From Tyto alba (Eukaryota; Chordata; Aves; Strigiformes; Tytonidae): a DNA stretch of 64,000 bases. Shown here piece by piece: positions 11,201-24,010 of this stretch. A program made the translations under genes and the position numbers. The notes under the pieces are model-generated. The model saw nothing but the letters and a program-made list of their open reading frames with translations, searched no databases and was not told the DNA's origin. The stretch spans positions 10,354,001-10,418,000 of the forward strand of contig NW_024881278.1 of the NCBI RefSeq assembly GCF_018691265.1, read 5' to 3'. Position 1 is the stretch's first letter, and each line of letters starts with the position of its first letter.

Positions 11201-14200
11201 TTTAATAGCCTTTGTAAAGTATGTTTAAAATTAAAATGTATTTAAAATGGAAGTTCAACTATCATTCTTGCCAATGCTGCCTGCAGCTATGAAAGAACAG
11301 CCCTCACCAGCTTGCTGTTCTTTCTTGAACTGTGCAAGGTTCATGTTAGTCTTCTCAACCTGAGCATCACCCTGCAAACTGCTTTTGAGTTTTCTTGTCT
11401 TCTGTGATTCCTGCATCTTTTATACAGTAAGGAATCTATATAACAGTGTGTAAAGGAACATTTGCTAACCTCTCTGGAGGAGGTGCTTAGATGAAGTTAT
11501 CGATGAGAAAGGGAAAAAAAAGAAGAAAGAACTGAAGTGCTATAATCATGTGCATCTGTTCCATAGGCAGGTTATTGAATACTTGTGAAATTGTGATATG
11601 GTGGGGACAAGGGAACTCCATGAAATCTCCTAAGCATTTAAATTTATTAGTTCTTTGAAAGGAAAATATATTCCTTGATAAATTCTAGTGAAGATGTATT
11701 TAGTGAGTCTTTGGAAGAATTATTCAGCCACTCGGGAAAGAAAAGTCCAAACAGTAGATCTTTGAGATGGAAGAAGCCAGTTTAAGTGATTTACTCTGTT
11801 AACACGTTACTTCCTAGCACTGTAGGACTGATCCCTTCAGTGCATTTTCTGGGTTTTATGTGTGTATGTGGTTTGTTCAGGGAATTTGTCCAAGCATCGA
11901 GTGTTGGTATGAATTAGAGTCAGTTTGTTCTTTGCATTTCATATGAAAACACCTGGAGGGCTATGCATTCATGAAGGTTTGAATGTTGGCACTATTATAA
12001 AGTTTCAGGTTCAAGGAATATGTTAGAAAGGATCAAGGTGTTTTGATCAGGGATTGAGTGAGAAATGTTGATTGTTCTGTAGACAGGAATGCATGAGTAA
12101 AAATTACCTGCACTAACAAGCCATATTTTCTGAGCATTAGTAATGAAACTTGCAGAGATTCACCAGATTAATTTGCCCCTTCCTTTACTTTATAGATGTG
12201 GAGCCCTGTTTTGTTGTAAAAGTTCCATATGGAGGGCAGGCTCAGGCCTCTTATAGCTACCATGAAACCAGGATGCCTCAGCAGCCCTGGTTAGCTCTTT
12301 CTGCTCACAGAATGTGGTGGTTGTTTTCAACAGGAGAAAGCACCTGAGGATCTCATGCATGTGGTATCACTTTACAGGTGTCACTGTGGACAATAATGTT
12401 GAAATACCAATTTTTTTATGAGTAAAGAACACAATTTTCTGTGTTTTGCCTTTTTCTATGCCTTTTTCATGACTTTGTATTTTTTCATCTGTTTTATTGC
12501 TAAACTTCTTACTGTTTAAGCTTCCTTACTGTTCAAATAAATGACCAATCTCAGACTGTTTTGTAATCTTGAATATTACTGGATGGCCTGCTATAGATAA
12601 GGAATTCTTAGTGCTAACTTACTGGGATGTTGATACCATGGGATTGTTTTGCTCTCCTTACCAAAACAGCATGGATTTTTCATCACACTGTTGCTGCTTT
12701 TTTTCTTTTCCTTTTTCTTCAAGTTCTTTAATTCACTGATAATTTTACTGATCAGTGTGACAAAAATTCACTTTTAGTTTAGCCATTGACTCTTATAAAT
12801 GCTATAGGCCAAAGAAAAACATCTTTTCAATGGCACTTTGAAAACAGATTAAAAGCAGTCAAAGAATACAGATATTTCTTGACTTGGGGGCATGTTTGAA
12901 TGCATAGAGTAGAAAATGATCATAAAAATCTAGTTAGACAAACAGCTTAGATTCCAAATAAATTAAGCTGATGTATTTGAATTTTAGAGGTTTCTTTGAG
13001 GTTTGTTTCAGAAAATGTGTATGTTTTCAACCCCACAAGTCTCCACAATGTGGTATTTTTAGTTGTCAATATTCTTGTACATTCTTATTTTCTGTTAGCA
13101 CCATGATATCACTGTCACGAATCAAGGATATTCAGTGCTGATCATCAGAACAGCTCAGTCAGAAAAGCCCCTGTGTTACAGGGTCTGGGCAGCTATCACT
13201 TGAGAACATGGGGTTTAATGGTGGAAGGCTTATTGCTTCAAAGACTAGTGGAAGAAAAATGAATTGGTAATTAAAATACCAAAAAGGTATCTTGTCCTTT
13301 GGTAAATGCACTTGTTTCTTTTAGAGCTGTAGAATGACAGAAGAGTTAAAAGTAGACAGAAAGATTAAAAATAGATATGCAGGTGACTTTATATGTTGTC
13401 TTTTCAAGTCTTCTTGCATGGTAACAGTAGTAAGCTTGTGTAGGCTTATTGTCACTAATACACAATAACTACAACCAGGTTAAGAATGTACATTATTTTT
13501 TTCAAAAAATATAATTTATTTAGATTCCTCCTACCATAAAAATTGCATATATATTTAATCAAAATCAAAACTTTTTTCATTGCCCTGAACTCAGAGCACT
13601 GTACTGCAAATCAGCTCAAATTAATCTGGTATGTCCACTGTCTCTGCTTTTGCCTACCTCTTTTCTTTAGACAGTATCTTAGGTTGGTCTCAGTCGTTTG
13701 TGCTGAAGGATATTCCCCTGACAATGCGGTACATGATACAACACATGTAAGCAAGGTTATCATGAAGGGTGCATCTGATCAGTTACCCGTCAAGGAAAGC
13801 ATGTGGAAGTTGCCCAAATTCCTGAGACAATCTGGACACAGTGTCAAGCTGACTCAGACCCAAATCTTTTGATGCAGAAGTGCAACAGAAACTTAATCTG
13901 AATTAGAGGAATGTCATATGAAATGGAGTTATTATTTCTGCTTTGTCTCTCTTATTTGAGCTGTCAGTTCTGCAAGTTGATATTTTGACCTTGCCTTTGT
14001 CCTTTTTTCAGGAAAAACTCCCAATGCAAAGTTCATCTCCTTTGAACTTTCTGCATTCTCCCCTGCCTTTCCTCTTCTGCATACAGAATAATATAATACA
14101 TGGGTAAGGCTGAGTCTGCCCCCACTAGAAAAATCTGCTTTTTATGCATTTTTCTCTTCACTGACCAGACACTGTTGCTGCAGTACAGAACCAATTTCAT

Positions 14201-15044
14201 CCTTGTCAGGTAAAAGAATTTACTGCTCGATTAAAAAGTAGCCCAATGTAGAGCTTCCAAATAAAACATGTAAATTACAATTCCATCCTTACCCTTAGGC
14301 TTTAGGCCAATGCCTCTGTCCACCTTCGAAAATAAACTTCCTTCCTCATGGTTGTCCTATTTTTTCAGTGTCCTAAAATGGTTACAGGATACTACTGCTC
14401 TCAGAAAAGCTGATTTCTTTAATGTCAATGCTAGCCAGCTTGGCTTTGGGAGCTTCAAAAAAGATTTCTAGTCTCAGTCTCCCTGTTTAGAGGGACAGAG
14501 ATTGTAGGTACATAGCAATTAAAGCCTTTTACCTCTTATTACTGGCCATGTTTTTTTCTCTATAATTCTAACAAAAAGTCTGAATGGCAGAAATCAACAT
14601 TTTTGCTGTTAATACTGTCAGAAAAGAAGCAGAATTCTGTGAAGAGGTTGATGAGGTCCCAGGTTGCTCATAAACTATATGGAAATGAATATAGTGGAAA
14701 TTCAGTTTTGTAAAAACTAAAGAAATTAAACATAAAAAAGCTGTTAAAAGCATATCATAATATACAATAGTCTTAATAGATTTTATGTTACTCTCTTTTT
14801 CTCCTCATTTCATCTATATTATTCAGTGGAGAGGGTGGTTTTTATCTGGGTTTGAATCCAAGCAGTGTATTATTTCCAAGAACTTTTTACATTGTTGTAG
14901 GTTCCATGTTGTAAATACATCTGACTTTCTCACACGGACATTAACGTAATAGGATGTTAGCCCAGGATTGTTGGCTGTACCCCTTGTACAATGTTCCTAT
15001 ATGATCCTGAGAAAGTCCCTCAACGTTTTTTGTATGGGGTCACT
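8201..15044. other. Unique AT-rich non-coding DNA
   Basis: About 6.8 kb. No transposon is recognised and almost no frame exceeds 65 codons, except one of 109 codons at 13543-13872 that spans an exon-like segment (see findings). A short CA run lies near 9678-9687. Otherwise nothing is seen. Confidence 0.6.
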
Positions 15045-15993
15045 AAGAGCAGGATTTAATTGCCTGAAGATAAACAGCGCCCGATCCAGATACTTCCGGA
15101 GGAGACCTGGAACATATCAGGAGTGACTGTGCAGCTCTGGGAGTCAGGGTGGTTTCTCCTTATCCTGCTGGTGAAGGGACAAGGCTTAGGGAAGAGCAGA
15201 CAGATCCTGTGGGTCACCAAGTGGCTTCACTACTGTTGTTGACAGGGATTTGATGTTCAGGATCAAGGGACCCTTTTTAAATATCAAGGACAGATGGGGA
15301 GAGGCAGGATGCACCTAACAAAGCAGAGCAAAAGCATCTTTGTCAAGAAGCTAGCCAACCTGTTGAGAGGAGCTTTTTACTAGGAATAATGAGGGAGGGA
15401 GGGAGGGAGGGAGGGAGGGAGGGAGGGAGGGAGGGAGGGAGGGAGGGAGGGAGGGAGGGAGGGAGGGAGGGAGCTTACTAGAGTGAAAGAAGTGATTATT
15501 GCCCTCTACTCATCAGACTGTATTTGGAATATGTGGTCCAGTGTGCTACCACCATCCCTCTCTCCCCAGTACAGGAAATAAGTATTTTGTTTCATGACTT
15601 GGACTGGAGATAGTGCAGGGGAAGTCACCAAGGTGGCCAAGCCCTGGGAGGAGAGGATCCGGGTCCCGGGCTTGTTCAGGCTGCGGAAGAGGTATCTTGG
15701 GGCCTCAGTAGCAGCCCCTAGCTCAAGAGGTGGAGCTAGGCTCTTTGCAGCATGGAGAGATTACAGGAAATTATGTGCATAAATTGAAACAGAAGTTCAG
15801 ACCAAATCTAAGGAAAAATTTTTTCACCCTGAAGACAATCAGGCTTGCCCAGAGAGGTGCCATTTCCATCTATGGTGGTTTTCACCCTGAGCAGCACCCT
15901 GTCTGAGGACATGATGACAAAGATGACTATGCTCTGAGCTGGAGGGTAGATCAGAGAGCTCCTTCCAACCTGAATTATTCCATGATTGTATGG
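15045..15993 (+). mobile_element. CR1 LINE, internally deleted, with (GGGA)n at the junction
   Basis: Two CR1 pieces in the same orientation flank a simple repeat. The left piece (about 15045-15390) looks like the end of a CR1 5' open-frame region: it has the block GTGGGTCACCAAG, later AAAGCAGAGCAAAAGC, and ends in GAGGAGC followed by a stop. The right piece (about 15474-15993) is classic CR1 3' sequence, from the CCTCTACTCATCAGACTG block to the 3' end ATTCCATGATTGTATG. Everything between, including the reverse transcriptase, is missing. I am sure of the right piece. The left assignment is from memory of the consensus and is less certain. The frames of 60 and 62 codons here are not genes. Confidence 0.8.
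15391..15473 (+). repeat. (GGGA)n microsatellite, about 20 units
   Basis: An essentially perfect array of GGGA (83 bp) sitting exactly at the junction of the two CR1 pieces. It is a purine-only strand with more than 15 runs of three G, so it has strong G-quadruplex potential. It probably expanded from a G-rich CR1 stretch. Confidence 0.95.
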
Positions 15994-18098
15994 CCCTATC
16001 TTGAGGCAACTCAATTTTGCTATGCCAAAACTGTCTGGTTCATTTTATATGAGGGTAGATGGACATACAGTCCTGAGCTGTAGATGTGAAATGGATTCAT
16101 GACAGAAAATAAAGTCAGTTTTATCTGTGCTAATACACTATAAAAATTGTATCTTACACTTAAATATATATATTTTTCCCAAATTCAGGCTTTATGAAAG
16201 TTGGGTTAGTTCCATTTTCCAAACTAATGTAGTATCTTTGTGCTTCACTGTTTCTATAAAGTGGTTAGTGTGCATCTTCATGCAGGTGTTGCAAAATAAA
16301 TGTGTATTTATGAACTGGTCACAGCAACTAATGTAGTAGCAAACCCTTGAGGAAATTAATAATTCTGTAACGGGGTTTTAATCATGTAAACTGAAGAAGG
16401 CATAGGATTATATATTTAATAAGGGACATAAAACCTAGAGGTGGGGATCTGCTCATTAAGTGAGCATACTCTGTCCTGTGAGTTGATTTGAGTCCTGTGA
16501 GAGAAGTAGCACGTGAGCATGTAATTAAAATTGCATGTCCATGTGTACTGTGCATAGGTAATGGATACACACAAAATAGAAGGGATTTAAAACTGAATTG
16601 ACAAATTCTGCTATACCATTTCTTACTTCTTGTGTGCTTTACTACCAACTTTAATGCTTCTTGATGTAAAAGTTTTCTTTTTTCCCCAATATCTTTTAAT
16701 GAAATCTTCGGTCAACAAATGTATTATGCCAACTGCTCAAAAAAGAAACAAAATAAAACTGTCAGATAAATTTCACTTACGAGTTAAAATTGTTTGGTTG
16801 GAATTAACACTTGTGCAAAATTACTGATCTGGTACGTATATATTTCTTTGTATACGCTCCACGTTGTGTCTGGTATTTATGAATACACTCACTTCATGAA
16901 AACAACCAGGTTGCAAAATGTTGTTACAGATATTGTCAGCTTTTCTTATATTGAAACTTCTGTCCTTGCTGGTCCCTTTCAGGTTGCAGTACAGTACAAT
17001 GCAGTCTGACTATAATGCAGCTGTAGCCACTGGCACTGTAAGGTTTCAATGTACTGAAAGACTTTATTTTTCACATAGTGTGAAATTTGATAGAAGAGCA
17101 TATACATTTGTTTGGGAGGAAAAAAAAAGGGTTTTATATATGAAATTGTAAGTCACCAGTATTTACCTTAAATTTTAATGAAATCCAATATGGTACAGAC
17201 TGCATAAAACACTTTAAACCACTTCTTTGTACATGTGGAAAAGCATAAATAAATAGGTCTTTACTCTGTCTCCATATTTTAGTTATTTAATAAATTTTTC
17301 ATAGGTAAAATTTTATAAAGGAAAATAACCTTATTTTGGAATATGATGGCAAAGCCTCAAAACATAGCTTTACAAGTCAGACTGAAGGGGAATTGTTTAT
17401 ATATAAACTGAGTAAAAAGAACATACAAATAAATTATTGCTGATAGGCAAATGGTTCAGCTTGTAAAAAGGTAAAAGCAGAATTGTTCTCACTGCAAAGC
17501 ACTGTAGGAATATTTGCAAGCAAACAACATGTGCTTTATGCCTTTGCAAGAGTAGATAATGACCCTATAGTGACAATGAATCTCCTGATAAGACAGGCTT
17601 AAACAGTTGAGCATGTCCTAGTTTATATTAGAAGTGGATTCAGGGCACTATTGCTTTGAACCTGTGACTCATTTCCAATGAAAATATTTCAAACAGTTGT
17701 ACATAGTCCCTGCCATTGGTCTCCTGTGCTTTCACTACTGGTAAAAATGTCATTGCCCTTTAGACATTGTTCAGGTTGAGCTGGTTAGAACCAGAAAGGC
17801 TTCAAAAGGAAAATAAATGTATGAAGCAGTTTACAATTCACCAGCTTTGAAACTGATCTGTCCTTTTCCGAGGATTCATGAAATTTGATATTTATATGAT
17901 CTAAAGTAAATGGGCAAAATTTTTTAGGCAAAGAAGTGTCATAAGGGGTGGTATCTAGTGAGTGAATTATTCAAAATTTTTATTTCAGTATTGATAAAAA
18001 GAAGTTGCAAAATGCTACAAAAGACTGTGTATGTTCTACTTTTTCAAGTTTCTATATATCATTTACATGCAGAGGGTCTATTCCTATGTAACCTGTAA
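15994..18098. other. Unique AT-rich non-coding DNA
   Basis: About 2.1 kb between two plus-strand CR1 copies. Small overlapping frames (60-88 codons) on both strands look like chance. No repeat is recognised. Confidence 0.6.
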
Positions 18099-19210
18099 CA
18101 ATGAAATGACTGGCCTGCTAGATTAGGGGAGAGCAATGGATATTGCCTATCTAGAATTTAGGAAGGCTTTTGACACTGTCTCCCATAAGATTCTCACAGA
18201 GAAGCTGACTGAGCGCTGGCTGAATGGCTGGGATCAGAAGGTGGTGACCAGTGGCACAAAATCTAATTGGAAGCCAGTAACTAGCAGTGTATCCCAGAGG
18301 TCAAGACTGGGATTGATCCTGTTCAACGTCTTCCTTAATGATCTGGATGGTGGGGCAGACTGTACATTTAGTAAGCTTGGAGAGACACAGAACTGAGAGG
18401 ATTGACTCTTATACCAGAGGGTCGTGCTGCTGCTCAGAAGGGAGCTGAGAGAAATGGGCTGACAGGAACCTCATGAAGTTCAACAAGAAGTGCAGAGTCT
18501 TGCACCTAGGAAGGAACAACCCCCTGAACTAATTGATGCTGAGAGCCAACCTGCTGGAAAGCAGCTTGGCAGAAAGAGGCCTGGGGATCCTGGTGGATGG
18601 ACATCAAGTTGAAGATGAGCCAACAAGGTGCCCTTGCTGCAAAGAAGACTAACTGTATCCTGGGCTGCATTATGAGTGTTGCCAGCTGGTGAAGGGAAGT
18701 GATCCTTCCCTCATAGTCAACACTGGAGAGGCCACACCTGGAGTATTGTGTTCAGTTCTGGTCTCCTCAGTACAAGAGAGACATGGACATACTGGAGAGA
18801 CTCCAATGAAGGACCACTAAGATGATGAAGGGACTGGAGCACCTTTCCTATGAGGAAAGGATGAGAGAGCTGGGACTGGTTAGCCTGGAGAGTAGAAGTC
18901 TCGGGGGGGATCCTATTAATGTATATAAATAGCAGAAGAGAGTGTGCGTGGCGGATGGGCCCAGGCTCTTTTCAGTGGTATCCAGCGACAGAGGCAGTGG
19001 GCACAAACAGAAACACAGGAGGTGCTGTCTGAACATCAGGAAACACTTTTTTACTTGGGGGGTGACTGAGCACCTGCACAGGTTGCCCAGGGAGGCTGTG
19101 GAGTCTCCATCCTTGGAGATACTCAAAAGCTGTCTTGACATGGTCCTGGGTAACTGGCTCTATAGGGGGTTGGACCAGAGGTTCCTACCAACCATAACCA
19201 TTCCATGTTT
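18099..19210 (+). mobile_element. CR1 LINE fragment, RT to 3' end
   Basis: About 1.1 kb of CR1 on the plus strand. It starts at the segment equivalent to ATGAAATGACTGG and runs through the second half of the reverse transcriptase and the 3' untranslated region, ending at GGGTTGGACCAGAGG and ATTCCATG. It keeps only one copy of the terminal octamer. The protein is recognisable as FRKAFDTVSHKIL followed by LFNVFLNDLD, but stops and frameshifts break it before the catalytic FADD box. It is 5'-truncated, which is usual for CR1. The antisense 97-codon frame at 18848-19141 is a shadow. Confidence 0.95.
18136..18396 (+). pseudogene. CR1 reverse transcriptase remnant
   Basis: An 86-codon relic of the CR1 reverse transcriptase. 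Residues about 8-19 (FRKAFDTVSHKI) match the RT block that carries the first catalytic Asp. Residues about 55-72 correspond to the GVPQGSVLGPVLFN-INDLD block, here altered to SVSQRSRLGLILFNVFLNDLD-like sequence in which the PQG motif is lost. The frame ends at a stop before the F/YxDD motif. It is dead. Confidence 0.85.
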
Positions 19211-19349
19211 ACCTTTGATTCAGGCATGAAAACAGTCCACTAGAACTTGAATACAGCCACATGTAGAAGTGCTTCCTGCTCCACATAGCAGGAAAAAGAT
19301 AAAAATAACAAACCTTAGAAGTTGTATAAGCTTCAAATCCTTCAAAAGT

Positions 19350-19353
<4 letters not shown>

Positions 19354-19390
<37 letters not shown>
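19354..19390. repeat. T37 homopolymer
   Basis: Thirty-seven T residues, the longest homopolymer in the window, about 140 bp past the 3' end of the upstream CR1. I see no processed pseudogene on the minus strand next to it. Confidence 0.9.
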
Positions 19391-19393
<3 letters not shown>

Positions 19394-22300
19394 GCAGAAA
19401 CAATCTCCATAGAGCTACAGTGCAAATTAAGACTAAGGTACATGGTACACGTGAACTGATATGTATAACAGAGGAGGAACGGAACTGTTCTGGGCTATGT
19501 ACTTTCCCCTAAGTATTGAGTTGTTCTGTCTACCCTTAAAGGCATCCATGTTTGCAAAGCCTGACAGCCACACCACTGAACATACTTTCAGGGTCAAACA
19601 CTGTCAGCTCATTTCTTACTGTAAAGCATAGTGTAATGTACCCTGGGCTGCAGTTCTTCTCAGTGACACCTTAAAAATTCAACAGTCCAAGGATTTCTCC
19701 AAGTAAAAGTGCCTGTGTTCCTACTGGGGCATGGACTGCTGTGCCCAGTGCTGGTCCCAGCACTTCAGATCACGTCAGGTGGAGTCAGATCCAGGCAGTC
19801 ACAGGAGGAGGCTGGCATGGGAGAAGTTAAATATGTATTTTCATATTCCTGTCTCTTTGGAAAGGACAACATTTTATTTGAATTTCATGCAGGGCTTTGC
19901 TCATCCTTTGGAAGAGACTATGCTTTTCATTAACATGCTGATAGTTACTGTCATAACTCCCATGGTTCCTTAGCAGAACGTTGCACCCTTTACGCCAATC
20001 AAATGCTTCCCCTATGGCAGAGAACTCCAGAAGGATGATACAAAAAAAATAGCCAAAAGACACCCCACTATGAAAAATAGTTCCCAACTTCACTGCCAGA
20101 CTCAGGAAATGAAAACAAAGAGATCTGTTTCTCTGTGTCTTTAGGAAACAATAATAAAAGAATGGTGCATCTATATCCCAACAAAGAAAAGGTTTATCCC
20201 TTTCTGAATTTTTAGCATCAAGTGAATTATGAAGGAAATTCAGCCATGTCTGTAATAATAATAAAAATAAAATAATCTAACTTTGTTTTTAAGTGTGATA
20301 AGGAGAAACATATTTAGAAACCAGCCACAAGGCAGTAAAATTGATTTCTGGTTTATCTGGTATAGCTATGAGTCTCTCACTGAACTGGGAAATAATTGAT
20401 TGCTTGAAGCCTTGTAGCAGTAGTTAAAAATTGATAAATGCTAAAGCTGGCACAGTGTTTTATAGGTTCTCAAGAATTGTGGAGCCTCCATATTTCTTTC
20501 TCATCACAGATCTAGATCATGAGGTGAAATTTAAAAGACGCTTCATCTTAGTCTTAGTAAATTATATTCAGCAACTCTGAGACCTTTCACTGTGGGAGAC
20601 AAAGCAAAATCTTTAGTTCCATGGTACTGATCAGTACTGTATGAAGCTGAGTGAACTTTTCGCAGGTCAACATATGTTTTCAGATCAGTTGATCAGATTA
20701 CATTAAAAACCAACAAAACATCTATGTCTGTAATCATAGTTTGTTAAATCAATGTCTAGAAAAATTATTAGCATTGATAGATAAGATGTCATTCCATGAA
20801 ATGAACTGCTGTAAAAAATTGCAGAATTGGGTCCTATTTAACAAAGAAATGCTGAAAGATTTCATCAACACATCACCATAATAATTTTTTCCTTTGTTGG
20901 TGCAGGAAGTCGGCTTTTTATATCAGCTGACTGCTGACTTTTATACTGGGGTAAACTTTAACATCTTTAAAATATAGGGAGCCAGATCTTCTCTCATCCC
21001 CTTCCAGATGTTTTACATACTGTCAGCAAGGGGAGGTCCAGAAGCTCCTCAGATGGTCATTTTGGATGAATATCTAGATTTTCATAATAATGTACAGAAT
21101 TGTCATGTTGTGAAGAAAGAGATTATATTCTTTTATTTTATATACTTATAGGTCACATGCATTGAATATAACTTAAAAGAGATACGCAGATTAAACCAGT
21201 ACTTATGGGGTCCTTGACATAACCCCAGGCTGTGACAGTAAGATGGTTTATTCAGAGAATCTAGTTACTAAATTACTTATCTATGGTAATTCTTTTCATC
21301 TTGAGTAGTCCGCATAGGAAAACTAGGACACAATGCAACTGTGTCTAAACTAAATTTTATGTGTACAGTGACTGAGACTGAACTGCAAAACTTTAAGGTA
21401 GTTCACCAACATAAACCCTTGAAATTAACTGTAAAATTCACTTTTATTTCATGTGTATAGAATCAGACTCAAGCTACATGAGAAATAAATCACAGTTAAC
21501 TTTTTGTTTTAAAATTGTTAGCTATAAGCACCTTAGTACCAATTATCACAGCATTATGATGCTTTTTCCATATCGGATTAGTAAATACTTATCTTAGTTT
21601 CATAGCTATGCTTCACTGAAATAGAAAAGCAATCAGTGAAAGAGACCAATATTGAGGCAAATTTCACTACTAGTTCCTTAACTGAATAGAAAATGCAGTA
21701 GGCAACAGAGCTCAGACTCCTCCTTTTACGTCTTCTTATATTTAGAGGTAGGACTCAAATTATTTGTTTACATTTTGCTTAGCAAATAAAACATATATTT
21801 TGCTTAGCAAACAAAAACATTTTAAATTGTTTCTGTAAACTCAGCAACTCAGTACTTATCTTCAACATTGCTGGCAACATCTGTGATCAAACTGCAGTTT
21901 CCATTTGCATGTCAGTGAGACAGGTGATTAGCATCAAAATAGCTTGTTTATTCATAAAAATCCAGCTTTTTAAGGCTGTGAGTTTATGTTGATCTTCAAG
22001 TCAGAGCACCTCCTGCATGACACAGGCCACATAACATTTCACATTGCAATGCTTGTAGCAAACCCTTAGTGCCTTAGGAACGCTGCAGTATATTGATATT
22101 TTTCTTATCAGTATTATTAATGTTTTAGAACATGTCTAGAATATCAGTTAATGTGATGAAGACTTAAAATATAATTACAATAATTATGACAGTAAATCCT
22201 TCTCCTCTGTTTGCTCCCTTTCTTTTTCTACTTTAGGACTGGTTTATCTACTACCCCAAGAGAGAGGATAGAAAGGGAAAGAAATGAAGGCAAACACAAC

Positions 22301-22751
22301 TGTATTCTGAAGGAGCTGCTTTCTCACTGAATCAGAAGGCACTGAATAAGCACTAATTAAAATATCCCAGGGAGGGTATGATTTTTTCTTTAATCAGGTT
22401 CCCTTTCCCCCATTTTGCCTCCAAACCATACTGCAGAGTCATCTGGATCTCCATCAGAAATGTAAAGCCTGCACCGTCTCAGCTTTCTCCTTAGCTTGCG
22501 CACAAGCAAACTTTTCTAACCCAACTAACTTCAGTACTCCAGTTCTAGTGGTGCTGCAAAAATAGATATTGAACACACAGCATTGTAGCTAAAAGTGCTA
22601 TGTTCGCCTCATACAAATAAATGTATGTGTGTGCTTTTCATCGGCTTGAGTTAAGAGAGGTATGTTAATATAATCAGCATGAGCTAGACTTGAAGATATG
22701 GTGATGATTTACCACCAGGAATTTCTTGCTGAAGAATGTTAATGTTACCTT

Positions 22752-22814
22752 TAAAAATATATCATTTAAAATGTAATAATTAAATTAAATAATTATTAAT
22801 TAATTAAATTAAAT
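22752..22814. repeat. AT-rich low-complexity block
   Basis: Almost pure A/T sequence in which AATTAAATTAAAT occurs twice (22778-22790 and 22802-22814) as a 24-bp-spaced direct repeat. Confidence 0.8.
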
Positions 22815-23987
22815 GACTTCTGCTTGGCCCAAACAGCTAGAGTTTGGATGCTATGGGATAAAATACAAGTAACCCATTCGATCTTTTCTTGCCCTAATAA
22901 GATGTTTCTTTGAACAGTTTTAAAAGAAGAAACTTTTTAAACACAAGAAGCTTGAATTATCAGAAATCTAATGTTTTTTACCCAAATCATTAATGTGTAT
23001 GGACAGTGAATGTGCCCTAGTAAATAGTGGCTCTAATTGAGCAGTAAGGTGCCAGTGGATCCCAGACAGTGCTTTGAGTTGTACTTGAGGCATATATTTA
23101 ACACTGGCCTTATTCTGTGCCCTTCACATAAAAGTGAGAGTTAAACTTTTTCTAAATGCTCAAAGTTCAGGACTTGCTAGCAATCTTCTGATTTCATGCT
23201 CTCATCTTCCTGCAACTTTTTGGGCTTCAGTGGGTACACAGTTTCTTAGGTGGGACACTGAGATGCAAATGTTGTGTTCAAAAATATATAACCCTACAAA
23301 AATACCACTGTGCTGAGAAACTGTGCAAACAACATATGCAATTCATCTTCCTAATGATATATGCTATTAAAGGCAGACAAGTAATAGTGTAGGATGCAAA
23401 ACAAAGAAGCAAACAAAAATATTTCTTACTGTAGCAATCTCTTGCAGGTTTATAAGCAGTTTGTATGAAAGATCCTGTGATTTTTTTCCTAAGAGACTAG
23501 ATTTTAAAATTACTAAATTTGTAACTGGCTTGTCAAAAATCCCTACTGAACAATGAGCAGAGAACCATCAGTTCCTACTCAAAGCTCTGAGGTATGTCTT
23601 TATCTGAAAAGAAACATGATGAATCATCACATTTGCACAGTTCTTTTCTTTAAATATTTTCCATTTCTACACAATTCAGATCACTCTGTTACAATAAGAA
23701 TATATTGTCATTATATGACTTAAAGTATTGTCATATAATATGACAGTGTCTTTCATTATGGAATCTAACTTCATTCTTCTGAATTTAAATTACTTTTCCT
23801 TACTCATTTTATGTCTTTTCCGTAACTTTCATGACAGACATTTTTCTTTTGATAATTCACAAACATCCATAACTTCTGATAACTTTGTCTCCAAGGACAG
23901 AAAGATAAATACGGTATCCTTGAATAGTTCTAATCTTACTGATCTTGAAAATGCAACTACATATTATGATGGGTGTTTAGCAGCATA

Positions 23988-24010
23988 CAAACAAACAAAA
24001 AAAAAAAAAA
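23988..24010. repeat. A-rich tract, (CAAA)n then A13
   Basis: Two to three CAAA units run into a poly-A tract. No retrotransposed body is recognisable upstream. Confidence 0.8.

Noticed and set aside
19354..19390. T37 tract as the tail of a minus-strand processed pseudogene
   Set aside because: No coding or RNA-like body is recognisable on the minus strand to its right, and no flanking duplication was found.
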